Shown piece by piece: positions 11,766 to 24,094 of a DNA stretch of 64,000 bases. Origin of the DNA: Pisolithus tinctorius (lineage: Eukaryota; Basidiomycota; Agaricomycetes; Boletales; Pisolithaceae); contig JANFAH010000081.1 of the NCBI GenBank assembly GCA_024663395.1, positions 1-64,000 of the forward strand, given 5' to 3'. The notes under the pieces are model-generated. The model worked only from the letters and a program-made list of their open reading frames with translations, did not search any database and was not told the DNA's origin. Each line of letters opens with the position of its first letter. Position 1 is the stretch's first letter. A program made the translations under genes and the position numbers.

Positions 11766-12600
11766 TTCCTTGACGGAGAGTCGGTTGTCCAGAAACCACT
11801 ATCGTCGGTGACGACTCGACCGTGGCACGAAACATTCTCAACGCTGTCCGAGGCTCGATGGGTTCATCCATATCAGACATCGACTCAACATCTATCTGCC
11901 TTCGCAACACGCGTTGTTTCGACTACCGACTGCCAAAAGTCGCTCGTCTCATATATCAGCGAGAAGACGAACCTCGCGATGGCATTTGCCACCTTGTGGT
12001 TAAAAAGGCCCACAGCTTTGGCGCATTACCTTTCGTCTTCAACGCTTTCTCTGCACCGAGGATCTGAACGATTGAGTCATGATGCGGGGTTTTTCCAAGG
12101 TTCGTCAGGCTTTCTGCGCCAAACCTTGCCTAGCTATCATCAAGTCCAGATGGATATAGCTTTACATAGCTTTACAAATGTCTTTATAACGCCATTACAA
12201 AGGTGAACCTGAGCAAGGCTAATGGAAAATCAAGGAATATCAAGGTATGAGGCCAGTAGTGATGATTCATTCCCCCAGAAGCACATCAACGAAGGTGCTT
12301 CTCATATCTGTTTTTAGTACGGATTCCAGCTGTATCACTCATCTTTTATTGGTCGAGCGGACGCTTCGTTGCGAATAAATGCCCCATAGTGCGGTTAGAC
12401 TGCTATACCGGTTTATACCCTCTCACATCTACCCAACAGGTGTGACAGACTACTCAACGTCGAAATTCGGCAAAGCTCTTCCTGATCAAGTCGAGGAACG
12501 ATTGAATTTCTTCGCGATCAGGTGCGCCACCACCCCAGAACGCAGGTGCCATTCGCAAGGTGCTCTCCAAGATGTGGTTATATTTAGGTATGGATAATCA
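11766..12600 (+). pseudogene. NOP56 3' fragment, decayed and locally inverted
   Basis: 11795-11990 aligns with 620-810 ([21 protein letters not shown]). About 12015-12125 aligns with the reverse complement of about 840-955 of the intact gene, so that piece has flipped. Direct homology resumes at 12290-12410 (intron 2 acceptor plus the YHSSFIGRA segment, with a deletion) and at about 12445-12560 ([17 protein letters not shown]). Frames are broken and the Lys-rich tail is absent. Confidence 0.88.
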
Positions 12601-12696
12601 TATACTTGTTGCATCGATGGTACATCTATGGTGCAGTCGATAGGTGGCATATGTCTGTGTTTTATCATCCGGATATCGGATGTCGGATCACGGGTA

Positions 12697-15600
12697 TCAC
12701 ACAGCGCGTCCTTTGAACTCTACAGGGATTGCCGTTTGCAGCACCACAAGGGCACTCGCAGAGTTTGATACAACCATCGCTGAAGCGACGTCTCCGATAG
12801 TCTTCCTCATCACCTCCCCGCTCGTTCCATATTCTACGAAGATCTCCTTAAGCTCATGATGGCGACTTTCCGTTGCAAGTCGTTTCGAGCGTCCAGCGAC
12901 GATCATAGGTCGCGTATGCGTTTGTCCGATAGTTGCCGCCCGCTGGATCGCAGCACGGAGCGGGGTAGGCATGGAAAACTCTGAAAACCGGGTACGGGAC
13001 AAGGCAGCGCGCAGAAGCGAAGGAGTATCGGGATCAGGGTTGAGCGAAGCGTATTTGCTCCACGTCATGCTATCTGCCGTCTCGGACTGCATGCGAGTCT
13101 GAGTGTTTGGCTGGCTATAAACTGTGTCCGGGAACGCAGTCTAGGATGTGATTTTATCAGCCGGAATCTTTGATCCAATGGAATGGGCTCACATACAGAT
13201 CTTATGCTGAGCGTGTCATCCCGATGGACTAGGGACCGAAGAGCAGGGATTTGTTCCATGGACACCCTCGGGCCTCTCCAAAGGTGCAGTGTCGACATTC
13301 CACTTAATGTACCTCACCACGGTCGCCGTTATTCTTGGGTTAAGGCACAACTGGACAACAAATTCCAATGGAAGCCTATCATCCGGTCCACCGAAGAAGA
13401 CGTGCTGTGAGCCACCGGCACCCGAACGATCGCCAGTGTCGATGAATACAGCGACATCCGATTTGTTTTGGACGAACACACCACGGACGAACTGTGAGTT
13501 CATCACAGAGGCTGACTAGTGCGCCCTGGAGAGGGTTCCGAAGAAAGCTTGGAAAGGGTTTTTCTCAAATCTTGGCGATTTCGGTGTGGTAGGAGTCGCC
13601 TCAGCTTCCATCGTGTTCTGGTAGTTAGACGTAGGCGGTAACCACGGTAGGAGCACGAGTTGGGATGCGTGTCTCGAAGTATGTTCCGTAACCCTATGCG
13701 AGAAATCGTCGAACGGGACTACGGAGAGCGAGGTCGAAACAGCCAGGTTGTCCAACTCTCCGAACATGCGAAAGATACCTAGAAGGGGATCGGTGAATAT
13801 GAGGGTGTTAGCCACAGAAGATTTCATGACGGTTGAAGTGCGGTCGGAAAGTTCGATAAGACATAGCGCGTCCACTGTAACTTAAGGATTCTTCAGGTCA
13901 ACGGACGTCACTGAAGTGATGCCAGACGGACTCGACGGAGCAGGAAGTATGAGCTGCGTGAGTGCCATTACTCCAGGGACATGCCCGAGCTTATCCAGCA
14001 CAACAGTGAACCGGTAGCGCCATGGACCATCCTCCGTCGGAGGTATGGAATCAACGGACTCTGTTCCATCCTCGTAACTTTGCACCGGCTGGCCAGAAAC
14101 CCGCGCTCGTCGCTCGGGAGGGTAAAGGGCGGATACGAGTGGTGTTGTCAGAAAGGTGAGCATCACGACCTCAAGCACGAGCATCGAAAAGACCGTTTGG
14201 GAGAGAATCCCAGCTTCCAATCCCACGTTCAGCACAATCGGCTCTACCAACCTATCCTAGTGATATATCAAAGATACCCGGAACAAAAGAGGAAACCGTA
14301 CTCTTTGCAGCTCATTAATGAGCTAACTGTACTCGCCATCCAAAACCGGAAAGTTTAGCTGCTAAGGTGCATCCACCAAATTTACCCGTGAAAGAAAGTA
14401 GGTGATCGCGATCGTGCAAGCCCACGTTATACCTAATAAACAGGTAATGAACTATAGCAGTACATATGGAACCATCAGGGGCCACAAACCATTGTTGAGC
14501 AACCTGAGATTAGTGTTCAAGCAGAGAGCGTGAAGTACTGAAAATATGAGAAAAAAATGCTACAACATGGTCGTAACGAAACTTACCAGAGGAAGAAAGA
14601 CGATCGATACCATATCTTCCAGCTTCTCTGTTAGAGTGATGGCAAGTCCACCTTCTCTAGGAACGACAATTCCAACCAAAAGGGCCCCTGCTCCCCAGCG
14701 CCAATTAGAAGTGAATTGCCAAGCCATGCCCGCAATATCAGTGAAAAAGGCGAATCGCCACAGCAGTAGTATCACGACCGTCATGTGAAACACGGTAGGA
14801 CCATTCTCGACACTCCCTGTTTTTCTTGCCAGCCAGAGCATTACCCTTTTGACCGGTCATGGTAAGAAAATCGCAAAGGCGACACAGATCAGTAAAGTCA
14901 ACATAGCTGTAAGTCCGGAACCAGCGTTGACAAGGGCGACAATCAGTGTCAGTAACGTCCACCCAACTATGTCATTGCCGACCCCGGCAGACATAACAAT
15001 AATTTCAACGGTGGTGTCAAGTATTTTGAGCTCCGTGAGGATACGACAAAGTACAGGGAAGGCCGTAATGGGGAGTACGCCACACCGGTAAACAACATGA
15101 AATGCGTGAATTGCACCGAGGGATCAGTGAAGTGGTGGTACAGAAGCAATGAAAGTGCCCAGCCCAGCCCAAAGGGGAGAGCGATTCCTGCCAGGGAAAC
15201 GACAGTCGAGAGGCGTGCATTGCGCTTGACGATACTGACATCGATTTCGAGACCGACGAGGAAGAGGAAACAACAAAGACCGATGTTGGCAACGAGGGAA
15301 AGATACGGTAGGGAATCCTCGGGGAAATTGTATCGCGTAAACCCTCGTATACTATTCCGAAAGCCGTCGGACCTGTAAGCATGAACGCTTGATCAAATCT
15401 AGTAACCTACCGAGGAGAAACCCACCAAGAACCTCAGCAATGATCTTGGGCTGCTTTATTCTTCCCAGACCAAGGGAAAGCAACTGGGCCATCATGACGA
15501 TCACACCTGACGTGGCAAGTATTCTTCGTACCCATACACCCCAGCACAAGTCAACCATCGCTCACCAACTTGGATGATCCATAGCCTAAAAGGATCCGGG

Positions 15601-15768
15601 CTGTTGTATGTTGATGGATCCTCGCGAAGCAGAAGAGCACGCTGCAGGGAGGAACAGTGTTCGAAGAAAAGTACGGAAAGACTTGTTGACTACATTCACT
15701 TCCCCTTCGGCTGCGCGTGTGGTGACTATCTTAAATAGCTTGATCGTAGCATTTAAGAGCGCTGGCAT
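12697..15768 (-). pseudogene. KHA1-like antiporter pseudogene (copy B)
   Basis: Counterpart of 1958-5117, recognisable along its length, from an initiator-like ATG at 15768 to the SETADSMTW end. Lesions against copy A include a +2 frameshift near 15070, a deletion that removes the end of exon 4 and part of its intron near 14725, an in-frame TAG near 13516 where copy A has a Lys codon, and a shortened hydrophilic loop near 14075. The splice sites are mostly recognisable. Not expected to make a full transporter. Confidence 0.9.
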
Positions 15769-16917
15769 CATGAATACTGAGCTTTCTGGCCGGTGCGTGA
15801 CCCTCGTCAGGCCGTTCAACTAGGCAAGTGAACGAAGGTAGCAGGGCCAAGTAGCACAATGTTGTTCGGATCCCTTCATTTCGATGTTGATGGCGTTGGA
15901 TGTCACCGAACATTAACTTCATCCCAAGATACGGAAGCTGTGTCGCTCAGGGGCCAAGCCCAGACTTGTCCCTTCCAATTCGTCGCTGGTGAAGAGTATT
16001 CAATATTCAATATTCACTAGACATCGGCCTATGGCATTTGAGAGCAGTACTATGTCTGACAGTCTTGACGCCTTCGAGGGAAAATTTGATCGGGTATCTT
16101 CCCCACCAGCTAAATTGCGCGCTGATAGTTCAAAATTCTCATAATGCACTGAATTTTGGCGGTCCCAATCGTATGCATTTTGACCTTTTCTATTGTACGG
16201 TCAGTGATATCATTGCGCATTACACAAAAAACCTAGGATTGCTTCGGGAACGGCGGGAAAAGCAAAACATCATGGAAATCACCACCGCGTCCCCGAAGAG
16301 TCCCTAAAGGTCTTGTTCAAAGTACTAGTCTCCGCGCGGGGAACCTAAACCTCAGTTGCAATTGTGGAGAATTCACTCGGGGAACAATCAGAGGGTGCAA
16401 ACACCATTTGCAGGACGAGAACCTGGTGATCTGCGCGCATATTAGATGTGGTTTGACCCGATTCCCTTATGAACGATGCAGGGGATCTCTGCCCGCGAAG
16501 GCCAACTGCGTCTCGGCGACCATACCCCGACACACGCAATCCAATCACCTTGTGAGCTTGCTTCTGCTGATAGGCCATTCGGCCAGATCCACGATTTTGG
16601 ATCAAATAGGAATATCAGATTGCACGTACCTGGACATTTATACAGTCAATCTTCCGCACTCGTATTTCCACACCGTTCCCGACCTTGTGGCGTTCTGTTG
16701 TTCGGCCTGCCGTTCATTTCCGTGTCCTACAAGGGGGGATCGAATAGAACTACATGAACATCACAAGTACCTCCTTAGGCATAATGGCAAGGGCTATCAA
16801 CTATGAGAAGCAAGTGGAACTCAGTACAGCACTACGCACAGGATCTATAAGGAAGGAAAACAATTACAGCAACTCTTAACATCTCACAGCATCAACAAAG
16901 CATACCCACGTGTTGTG
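15769..16917. other. non-coding duplicated stretch, unit B
   Basis: Counterpart of 8626-10012 plus the sequence that flanks Harbinger 1. The site matching the Harbinger target falls near 15815-15825 and is uninterrupted. No gene seen. Confidence 0.6.
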
Positions 16918-17548
16918 TCACATGCCTTTCATATCGATTGAGTTGGAATGGAGGGATCGCCGTCCAACGGAGATCGCCTGCTGCCTCGAAGCCTGCTTCG
17001 TGGGCTTCGTACCGCCGCCCTGCGACTCACCACGGTGGCCGCCTCGGTCGTACACATTACTGGCCAAAGGCAGAGCCTCACGAGCGCAGCTCGAACGTGG
17101 GGAGGAGATCTTCGGAGACGGGAGGAAAGATAACTGATGAAAAGGTGGTAGTGTGTACGGCGGTGGATCGCCATTGAGAGTTGAATCACAAATAGAACCG
17201 GTAGGGTGCTTGAGGTCAGGAGTGGAATCCGAATAATAGGCAGTGGGCATCCATGATAGGTCCGTCGTCCGCACTTTCTCGGGCTTGCTGGGAGAGGGAA
17301 CGATGCCGTATTTCACAAGAAGGGAGTCGTTCATAGGTGATACAACATGAAAAGGGTCGTGAGCTACGTCCAGTCGGATGTTCAAACGAAATCAGCGCTT
17401 TGGTCCCGGACATGGGTGTACACCGTTTACCTCGTCGTCCATCAGTGCATGCGCTTCTACAACGCTTTCTCCAGATCCTCGGAACGATCCAAAATGCGAG
17501 CAAACAAAAGATGACCAGACAGCCTACGCTCGTCTGTATTTGAGCTTG
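16918..17548 (-). pseudogene. one-TM, PPPY-tail candidate gene (unit B copy)
   Basis: Paralogue of 10013-10762. The helix exon begins at 17548 (VGCLVIFCLLAFWIVP, then RIWRKRCR) and splices at the same phase-1 site to AHDPFHVVSPMNDSLLVK and DPPPYTLPP. The last exon stays open to 16918 (NSIDMKGM), longer than in unit A. However, the frame upstream of the helix exon contains a TGA where unit A has TGG. Each copy thus retains what the other lost. Confidence 0.4.
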
Positions 17549-18119
17549 CTGGAAAAAATTGACATGATCTAAAAGAGAACTCACCCGCAACCGCGATCAA
17601 GTCTTTAGCACAAACGGGCACGGTGGATGAAACCAGTTGGCATTGTTCGCTTGCGGGCGAGTCCGAGCTGCGAGAGAACAGTGAACGCGGCAGATACATA
17701 GCGCGTTGACTGAAAGAAATTGACAAGAGGAGAAAATAAGACGACCGTGTAGAGGGTAGCGGTCCTAAGGAGTAGATGGTTGGTTGCGATAGCACCGGAC
17801 TATACTGTTATGGAGGGTCTCTATTCCCAATGTGAGAAAAATAGTGGGTTGAGAACGGACACAGACTGTTGAGCTTCGGTTTATGATACTCACGGGGATG
17901 TCAGCCGCCTCCGTAAAAGCAGGTCGTTACCTGTGTATGGCTGCGTGGAAATGCAGGGAATACGATGTCGAACCTCACCTTGCTACTAATTATATCGGTC
18001 CCCGTGTTCGCCCGCTGGTCGCATGGGATGACGGATCAGGGCTGTGATCCAGCGGGAGTCCGTTGCACACGTTGTACTGGCGACAACCTCGAGGTCGACC
18101 CTGTCGACTGACTCGCCTC

Positions 18120-18834
18120 GGCTACCTAATTTTTGCACATGTGGTGAGCCTTTTCCAGAACTGCCTCTGTGGCAAGCAGGTCATCCACCTGCCCAGTGCT
18201 GGCTGGGAACCCAGCCTGTAGCACTGGAACAAGATTTAGAATTCAACATCTCTCTGCCAGAATGCGCACAGTCCCACCAATATGACACTCGACAGATAAC
18301 CAAATACCCAGTGAGTGGCCCCGCAAATGCCAATATAGTCTTGCTGAACCACCTTTGGACCAGGCATGGCAGTGCCACACGAGATGGACTACTACAGCCT
18401 GGTGAACTAGTTATATACTGGAACATTCTCTTGCACGTCTCTTCCGTGCAGCAGTAGCTGTGATTCGGTTGTAGATTCGATGATCCAACTAAGGACAACC
18501 GCTTTCGAGGAGATACTTGTCATGTGCATCGACACGTTGCAGTGATACCTCGTGTCCTGCCACTCTGGTCATTACTCACGTGGCCAAGGCTTCATGTCAG
18601 TGCTTGCAGCCCAAGCTCAACAGTTCTCGATTCTGATACACCAAATATTTGGTGTTGAACTTGCGATTGAGAGTGGTCTGAAACGGTATGTGACCATACA
18701 ACCACCAGAAAGCCAGATGCCTTCTGTAATTGCCGCTGATACTAGAGTGTGCGATTAGCTCCCCATACCTATCGATAACAAGGTAGTGAGCATTCTAACT
18801 CTCCGGGACGTAGCCGAGCCTGTCGATCGTCCAG
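18120..18834. repeat. upstream region of GTPase gene 1 (block copy 2)
   Basis: No gene. It is homologous to 35930-36562, and more weakly to 11380-11765, 20950-21507 and 33330-33916, so the duplicated GTPase unit carries its own upstream DNA. The last ten bases before the ATG end in CAG, as in the other GTPase genes (CAG or TAG), which could be a splice acceptor. Confidence 0.6.
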
Positions 18835-20263
18835 ATGGTAGCCTACAACATCGTATTTGCGGGAGAAACTGGAGTCGGGAAGAGCTCCCTTATTAATCTT
18901 CTCTTTGATCTGGAAGTATCCCCGACGTCCAACGACATTCTAGGAGTCACAGATGAAAGGAAACGATTCATCGCTGTCCAGGATGGGGATGTCTATCGCC
19001 TATGGGATACACCCGGTTTGAACGAAGGAACTCACGGGAACGTCTTAACACGCCAAGCCATGAAAGAACTAGAATCTCTTTTCAAGGAGTTAGAGGCTGT
19101 GGGCGACGTCCATCTCCTCGTATTCTGTTTCCGGTTCACCAAATATTTCACTACTGGCCTCCAAAGAGTATTCGAATCCGTCATGGCTTCTATACACGGT
19201 AGTCAAGTGCCTATCGTTGCAGCTGTAACGCATGCGGACGAGATGAGGCAGACTCCGGAAAGCTGGTGGAACCTAACCGAGAGTCAGCGCCAACAAAAAG
19301 AGTTGATATTTGCAGATTACGCCTGCGTATCAACTTTGGAAGATGAGGACTATCCTCCGACACCGGGAAGACGGGAAAAGGCCAAGCATGACATGTGGCG
19401 GTTGATCAAGAATCGTGCTAAACCATTGCTACCAGACAACTCCCTTCCCAAGGTAGAAAGTCGTACGATTCAATTGGCCATCGCTGACATCCCAAACTTA
19501 GGAGGTCAATGTAATTCTTTTTGGACAAACAGGAGTTGGGAAGAGTTCGGTCGTGAACTTGATCGCTGGTCGGCCTGTTGCCGAAGTGAGCCCGGATGCG
19601 GAAGGTTGCACCATGAGCTCTACAGAATACCGGTTCGTAGTGGGAGCACACGATTTCCGCATCTGGGACACAGTTGGTCTTGAAGAACCTGCAGTCGGAA
19701 TGAACACATATTTCGGAGCCATTTTGAAAGCGTTGCAGCTGATCCGTGGGGTGGCAGCTGCCGGTGGGATCAACCTTCTCCTGTTCTGTATGCCAGGTCG
19801 AAGGGTCACAAAGACTGTCCAAAGCAATTACCGGTTATTTTATGAGATGCTTTGCGAGAGTAAAGTTCCCATTGGCCTAGTCATAACCAATTTGGAACGG
19901 GAGAGGGACATGGAAGACTGGTGGATGCGAAACAAAAAAGCGCTTCACGACCACGGCATCAAGAGCGTTGGACACGCTTGCGTAACCGGGTTGCCATATC
20001 TTCCGGAGAAATATGCATTGTCCAGAGCTGCAATATATGGCTTGCTGACGGACTGCGACCGTTTCGGGAAATATATCATGCCCCCTGAAATTTGGTTCAA
20101 GAGGGTGGCGAGGAATATGAAATCGCTTGTCACCGGTGGAAGCCTACCGAAAGGCGAGAAGCTTACACAGGCGTTATCAATGCGGGGTGGGTTGAAGGAA
20201 GACGATGCTAGGCGATTGAGAAAGTGCCTCGAGGAGCCTGAACATGAAGGTACGTGTTTTTAA
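18835..20263 (+). CDS. two-domain P-loop GTPase, gene 1
   Basis: Two exons, 18835-19452 and 19502-20263, joined in phase 0 by a 49-bp intron, give 459 aa. Exon 1 is G domain 1: G1 GETGVGKSS (about residues 9-17), G3 DTPG, G4-like THAD, a WW pair and ACVS. Exon 2 is G domain 2: G1 GQTGVGKSS, G3 WDTVGL, WW and ACVTG, but the G4 place reads TNLERE without the usual Asp. The layout recalls AIG1/GIMAP/Toc-type GTPases of the TRAFAC class; the exact family is not certain. No TM segment or coiled coil is obvious. The CAG just before the ATG leaves open an extra 5' exon. Confidence 0.85.
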
Positions 20264-21507
20264 GCAGCTACCGCGGGACTCCTTGCTTTCTAGACACAAG
20301 ATGCGAATATGTATGACGAAACTGCTTAAGCTTTGCGTGGCACAGAATTTTCCTGACCATGTAATGCCAGGTACTAGCGCACTTTACTTGCGGATCAATA
20401 CAGATGCTAATCGGCTTCCCTCCTTTTACTCGTTCACCTGTTCTTATCCATGACCTCACCTTCCATCTCGTTATCTCCTCCCGACATAGCGATATGCACT
20501 TTCGTCTTACTTGGGGGCTTTCAGCTGCCGAGGTATTTACAGTTGTCTTTACCTTAGCTACTTATAGTAGCGTAGTCTGTCTATCTCATCATGTAGTTGA
20601 ACGCATACGCAAGTGTCTGCGTTCAGATCTAGAGATTGGAGCACTCGAGCTTTCTCCGCTACGGAACATGGGTCACCTGGGCAATAGTTGTGTGCATCGT
20701 GTGGGCGAGTATCGTGAGGCCAAACCTTAGCCAATGGCTGAAAGCGAAGTGCCAGCGTTCCGCCCATACTGGTATACATCCCTCCGACATGACCTTCGCG
20801 CACGCAAAGAGAAGGAAAGAGGGTGGCGAGCTGTTATTGTTACTGGCAACTGGCAGAACATTCATTTCATCCTAGGGCATCCCGAAGTTCCTCCCCAGCA
20901 GCACGTAACTGCCTGATAGCCTCATCATCAAGGGAGCCAGATTTCCCCCGTCTCCTGTGAATTATAGGCTATCGGAACAGAATGCTTAAACTTTGGAGAA
21001 CTTCCAAAGGCTTCTTATTGGTAAGACAATAAAGCAACCAGTCGGAGATCTAACGACGTGCTTCTGCCAAAGGACGTATGATTTCAAAGGTGCGTCAGCG
21101 CCAACCACTCCAATGTCCCAGCGGCATAGACGTCGTGCTAAGTACACTTAGCTTCCTTTGGGCATAACGTTCAAGATGACTTCTTGTACTGTATGGTACG
21201 CATCATCCCATGCAGGATCGATGATCATAGGTGTTTGTGCGATGGAACACTCTTGCACCCATTTTCGACGTGTTCAATGTTATATGGTCATCCCCGTCTG
21301 TTCTGGAACAGCAAGTGCCTATTCTTTACTAAAAGGCAGGACGCCTCCTGTGGTCGCTGCTTGATGCGGATCCAGTTGTATAGAGCTCGACCTCAGAACG
21401 CTCTCGATTCGGACCAGGGACAGGTAACGGCCTACAGTAAATAATAGCAGCAAGGTAGTGAGCATTGGCACTAGTTGGGACGTGTCTGAGTCTGTCCATC
21501 CCTTGAT
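20264..21507. other. spacer with a weak hydrophobic ORF; upstream block of GTPase pseudogene
   Basis: 20491-20730 encodes a frame with one hydrophobic stretch (VFTVVFTLATYSSVVCL), and an overlapping frame at about 20636-20875 has another (TWAIVVCIVWASIV). Together they might be exons of a small membrane protein, but I cannot find splice sites that join them. From about 21280 the sequence is related to 18720-18834, the GTPase upstream block. Confidence 0.3.
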
Positions 21508-22243
21508 GGTAGCCTACAACATTTTATTTTCAGAAGAAACCAGAGCTGGGAAGAGCTCGCTTATCAACTTGCTCTTTGATCCGGAGGTATCCCAAACTTC
21601 CAGTGACGTCTTAGGTCTCACCGCCGAAAGGAAACGATTTGTCATCCTTCACGATTGGAACGTCTATCGCTTATGGGATACGTCCGGTTTCAAGGAACAG
21701 CCCCGAGGCAACGTCCACCTACGCTAAGCCACGAGAGAATTAGGAACCCTCTTTAAGGAGTTGGAATTTGGAGACGAAGTCCATTTCATCGTCTTTACTT
21801 CCGATTTGCCAAGTTTTTTTTTAACCACTGGCTTCCAAGGGGTACACGAGTCTGTCCTTTCTTCTATCCGTGGCACCCAAGTGCCTATTGTCGCAGCCTT
21901 CACTCACGCGGACGAGATTCCGGAAGGTTGGTGAAATGGAACCGAAGTTCAACGCGAGCACAAAGGAACGAAATCGAGAAGTTATACTTGTGTCTGCGCT
22001 GGATGACAAGGATAATCCTCCGGTGCAAGGAAGGCGGGCCAAGGCCAAGGATGACCGGTGGCAGTTGATCAAGATGCATACTAAACCATTGCTACTGCCC
22101 GACTCCCTTCCCAGGGTAAGGAGATATACGGTATGGTGCGACTACATGAGTATCACTCACGTCCTTAACTCAGGACATCAACACCATTCTTTTGGGCGGG
22201 CAGGAGTTGGGAAGAGTTCTGTCGTGAACTTGATTGCTGGTAA
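21508..22243 (+). pseudogene. two-domain GTPase pseudogene 1
   Basis: Begins MVAYNILFSEETRAGKSS, so the P-loop is damaged (SEETRAGKSS for GETGVGKSS), and stops at 21725-21727 after RGNVHLR. Homology continues out of frame through the interdomain intron to the second P-loop (about 22198-22240, GAGVGKSSVVNLIAG) and ends there. The rest of domain 2 is missing. Confidence 0.85.
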
Positions 22244-23056
22244 GTAGCTTTTACACCTATCAGACGCATCTTCTTAGGATGTCGACGGAAGACTCAGCAC
22301 TAGCATGAGGATTACAATTCATCGCACGTACTGTCTGGATGTCTGAGCTACAAGGTATCTCGACAGGTAAAAGGCAGAAAGTTTTGCGGGGAAGGACGAA
22401 GAATGGCTGGAAGCTCATCGAAGATCTCTAAGGTTACACGTGCGAAGCGTGAGGCTATTCCAAGCGCCCTTCTCAAGCGCGCCCGCAGAACATTGAAAGC
22501 ATTTTTCATGCGGGTGGTTAATAAGCTTGGGACTCTCCGCAGCGTCAGATCCACTCGGACCAAGTGAAGATGTCCGCATCCGATAACTTCCCTGAGATAA
22601 GTAGAACATGAGGTGACCAAATTAAGAACATCCTCCTGCAGCGTGTCACTGGGCCCCAGTAACGGCCATAGCGGCCATGCGAAGGGGAAAAATATTCGCC
22701 CTGAGGGTTTTATATCATGGATATTGTCATCTGAGTTGAGTACCCAAGTATCTCGTGTATCGTTGGCCACTCCGCGCCGTGTTCTCTGCCATACCAAACT
22801 TCGCGGCCTAGACCCGACAGTTCCCAGGTTGACACACAGGTTCTCGCGGTGCAATTCGGCTTCCCCAGAGCATTGTGGAGCGATGGTTGTCCATTTATTC
22901 GCCTAGTAGCGATAACGTACTTTCTATGATCAACATTCAAAGCTGGGTAACAGGGATGTCAGAGTGTAAGCCCTCGAAGCGGACTGAAGGTACTGACCAG
23001 TGTCATCCAGGGGGTGCCTTACCATGATTATTTTTCCAGATAGTAGCCCGCAATGA
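22244..23056. other. unassigned spacer between GTPase pseudogenes
   Basis: No gene I can support. A minus-strand frame at 22348-22940 is partly open in two frames (for example EWPTIHEILGYSTQ), but it lacks a recognisable domain and its frames do not join. Confidence 0.4.
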
Positions 23057-23742
23057 CATATCCGCCGGAGAAAGTGTAGACCGGAAGAGTTCTCTTATCA
23101 ACTTCCTCAGTACCATACTATCAAAACGTCCTGCAACGTCTTATGAACCACCTACAGGGGGAAGCGATTGATCACTCCTCAGGGTCGGGACGTCTAATGC
23201 CTACAGAACAGATCGAGAGGCATACTAAACCATTGGTACTGCCCAGCTCCACTCAGAAAGTAGGAAGACGTACAATTCAATTAGTCACCACCCACATCGC
23301 CAGACAGACAGAAACAGCAGTCCTTAAGATGGTCGTGAACCCGATCACCGATGAGAACGTTGCAGGCACTAGCAATACAGACGACGATACCTGCCACAAA
23401 ATGCCAGTTAGAGCACATGACCTCCGCATCTGAGATACCGCTGGTCTTAAGGAGCCTGCAGTTGGAAGTCGCTGCCATACTGAAAGCATTGCAGCTAATC
23501 CGTCGAACGGCAGCAGCCGGCAGGCTTGATGTCCTCCTGGCCAGCTCAAAGGCTCGCAGAAACTGCCCGAAGCAATCATGAACCATGTTACAAGATGCCC
23601 GCGAGAGGAGGACATCCAGCAACCAACCGATGTGAAGCGGAAGAACGATACGCAGGAATGGTGGATACGAAATGAAATGACTTGAGCATGAACGATGAAC
23701 GTTGGCACGCCTACATTACTACGGTGCTGCCAAGGCGGCTGG
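23057..23742 (+). pseudogene. two-domain GTPase pseudogene 2, truncated
   Basis: Fragments in order: SAGESVDRKSSLINFL (decayed P-loop), the end of domain 1 (HTKPLVLP), then domain 2 pieces MPVRAHDLRI, DTAGLKEPAVG and QEWWIRNEM, with stops and deletions between. Homology fades just before the gypsy element begins at 23748. The last part of domain 2 is not found on the other side at 33099. Confidence 0.8.
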
Positions 23743-23747
23743 AAGGG

Positions 23748-24037
23748 TGTGACTCCGAGGCGAAGTAGTAACACTTGCGACGTAGACACAAGAGACTTTC
23801 CTTAAGACACGCTACACGATTATCCAGACGTTGTGGTCTGTATTGATGTAGGGAAGGAAGTCCCTCTATCTCTACGTAGTATGAGTCTCTTTATACTGTA
23901 GCAAACAGGTACGAAACGTCAACATAGATGAACGGGACAAGTAAATCAAAAGAGACAAATGAGAAACAAATTGGATCTGTCAAGTGAACGAATATCTCTT
24001 GGGAACATACTGTCAAGCGTCGGTCCGAAACCCTACA
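23748..24037 (-). repeat. 3' LTR of gypsy 1
   Basis: 290 bp, matching 32804-33093 except for G/A at the CpG near 23780 and T/G at 24034. Confidence 0.95.
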
Positions 24038-24094
24038 TTCCCCCCTCCAGGGTACAAAGTACCCTCTCCAGTCGTACTTTCGGTAGCGCCCTCC

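Larger units (their letters stand above)
11766..18590 (+). repeat. segmental duplication, unit B
   Basis: Second copy of unit A: NOP56 fragment, antiporter pseudogene, non-coding stretch, TM-protein exons and GTPase-upstream block, in the same order and orientation. It has no Harbinger element. It is diverged by many substitutions and small indels, so the duplication is old compared with the Harbinger insertion. Confidence 0.88.

Noticed and set aside
22348..22940. Minus-strand frames that looked like a fungal kinase fragment
   Set aside because: No catalytic motif is present, and the frames change without splice sites.
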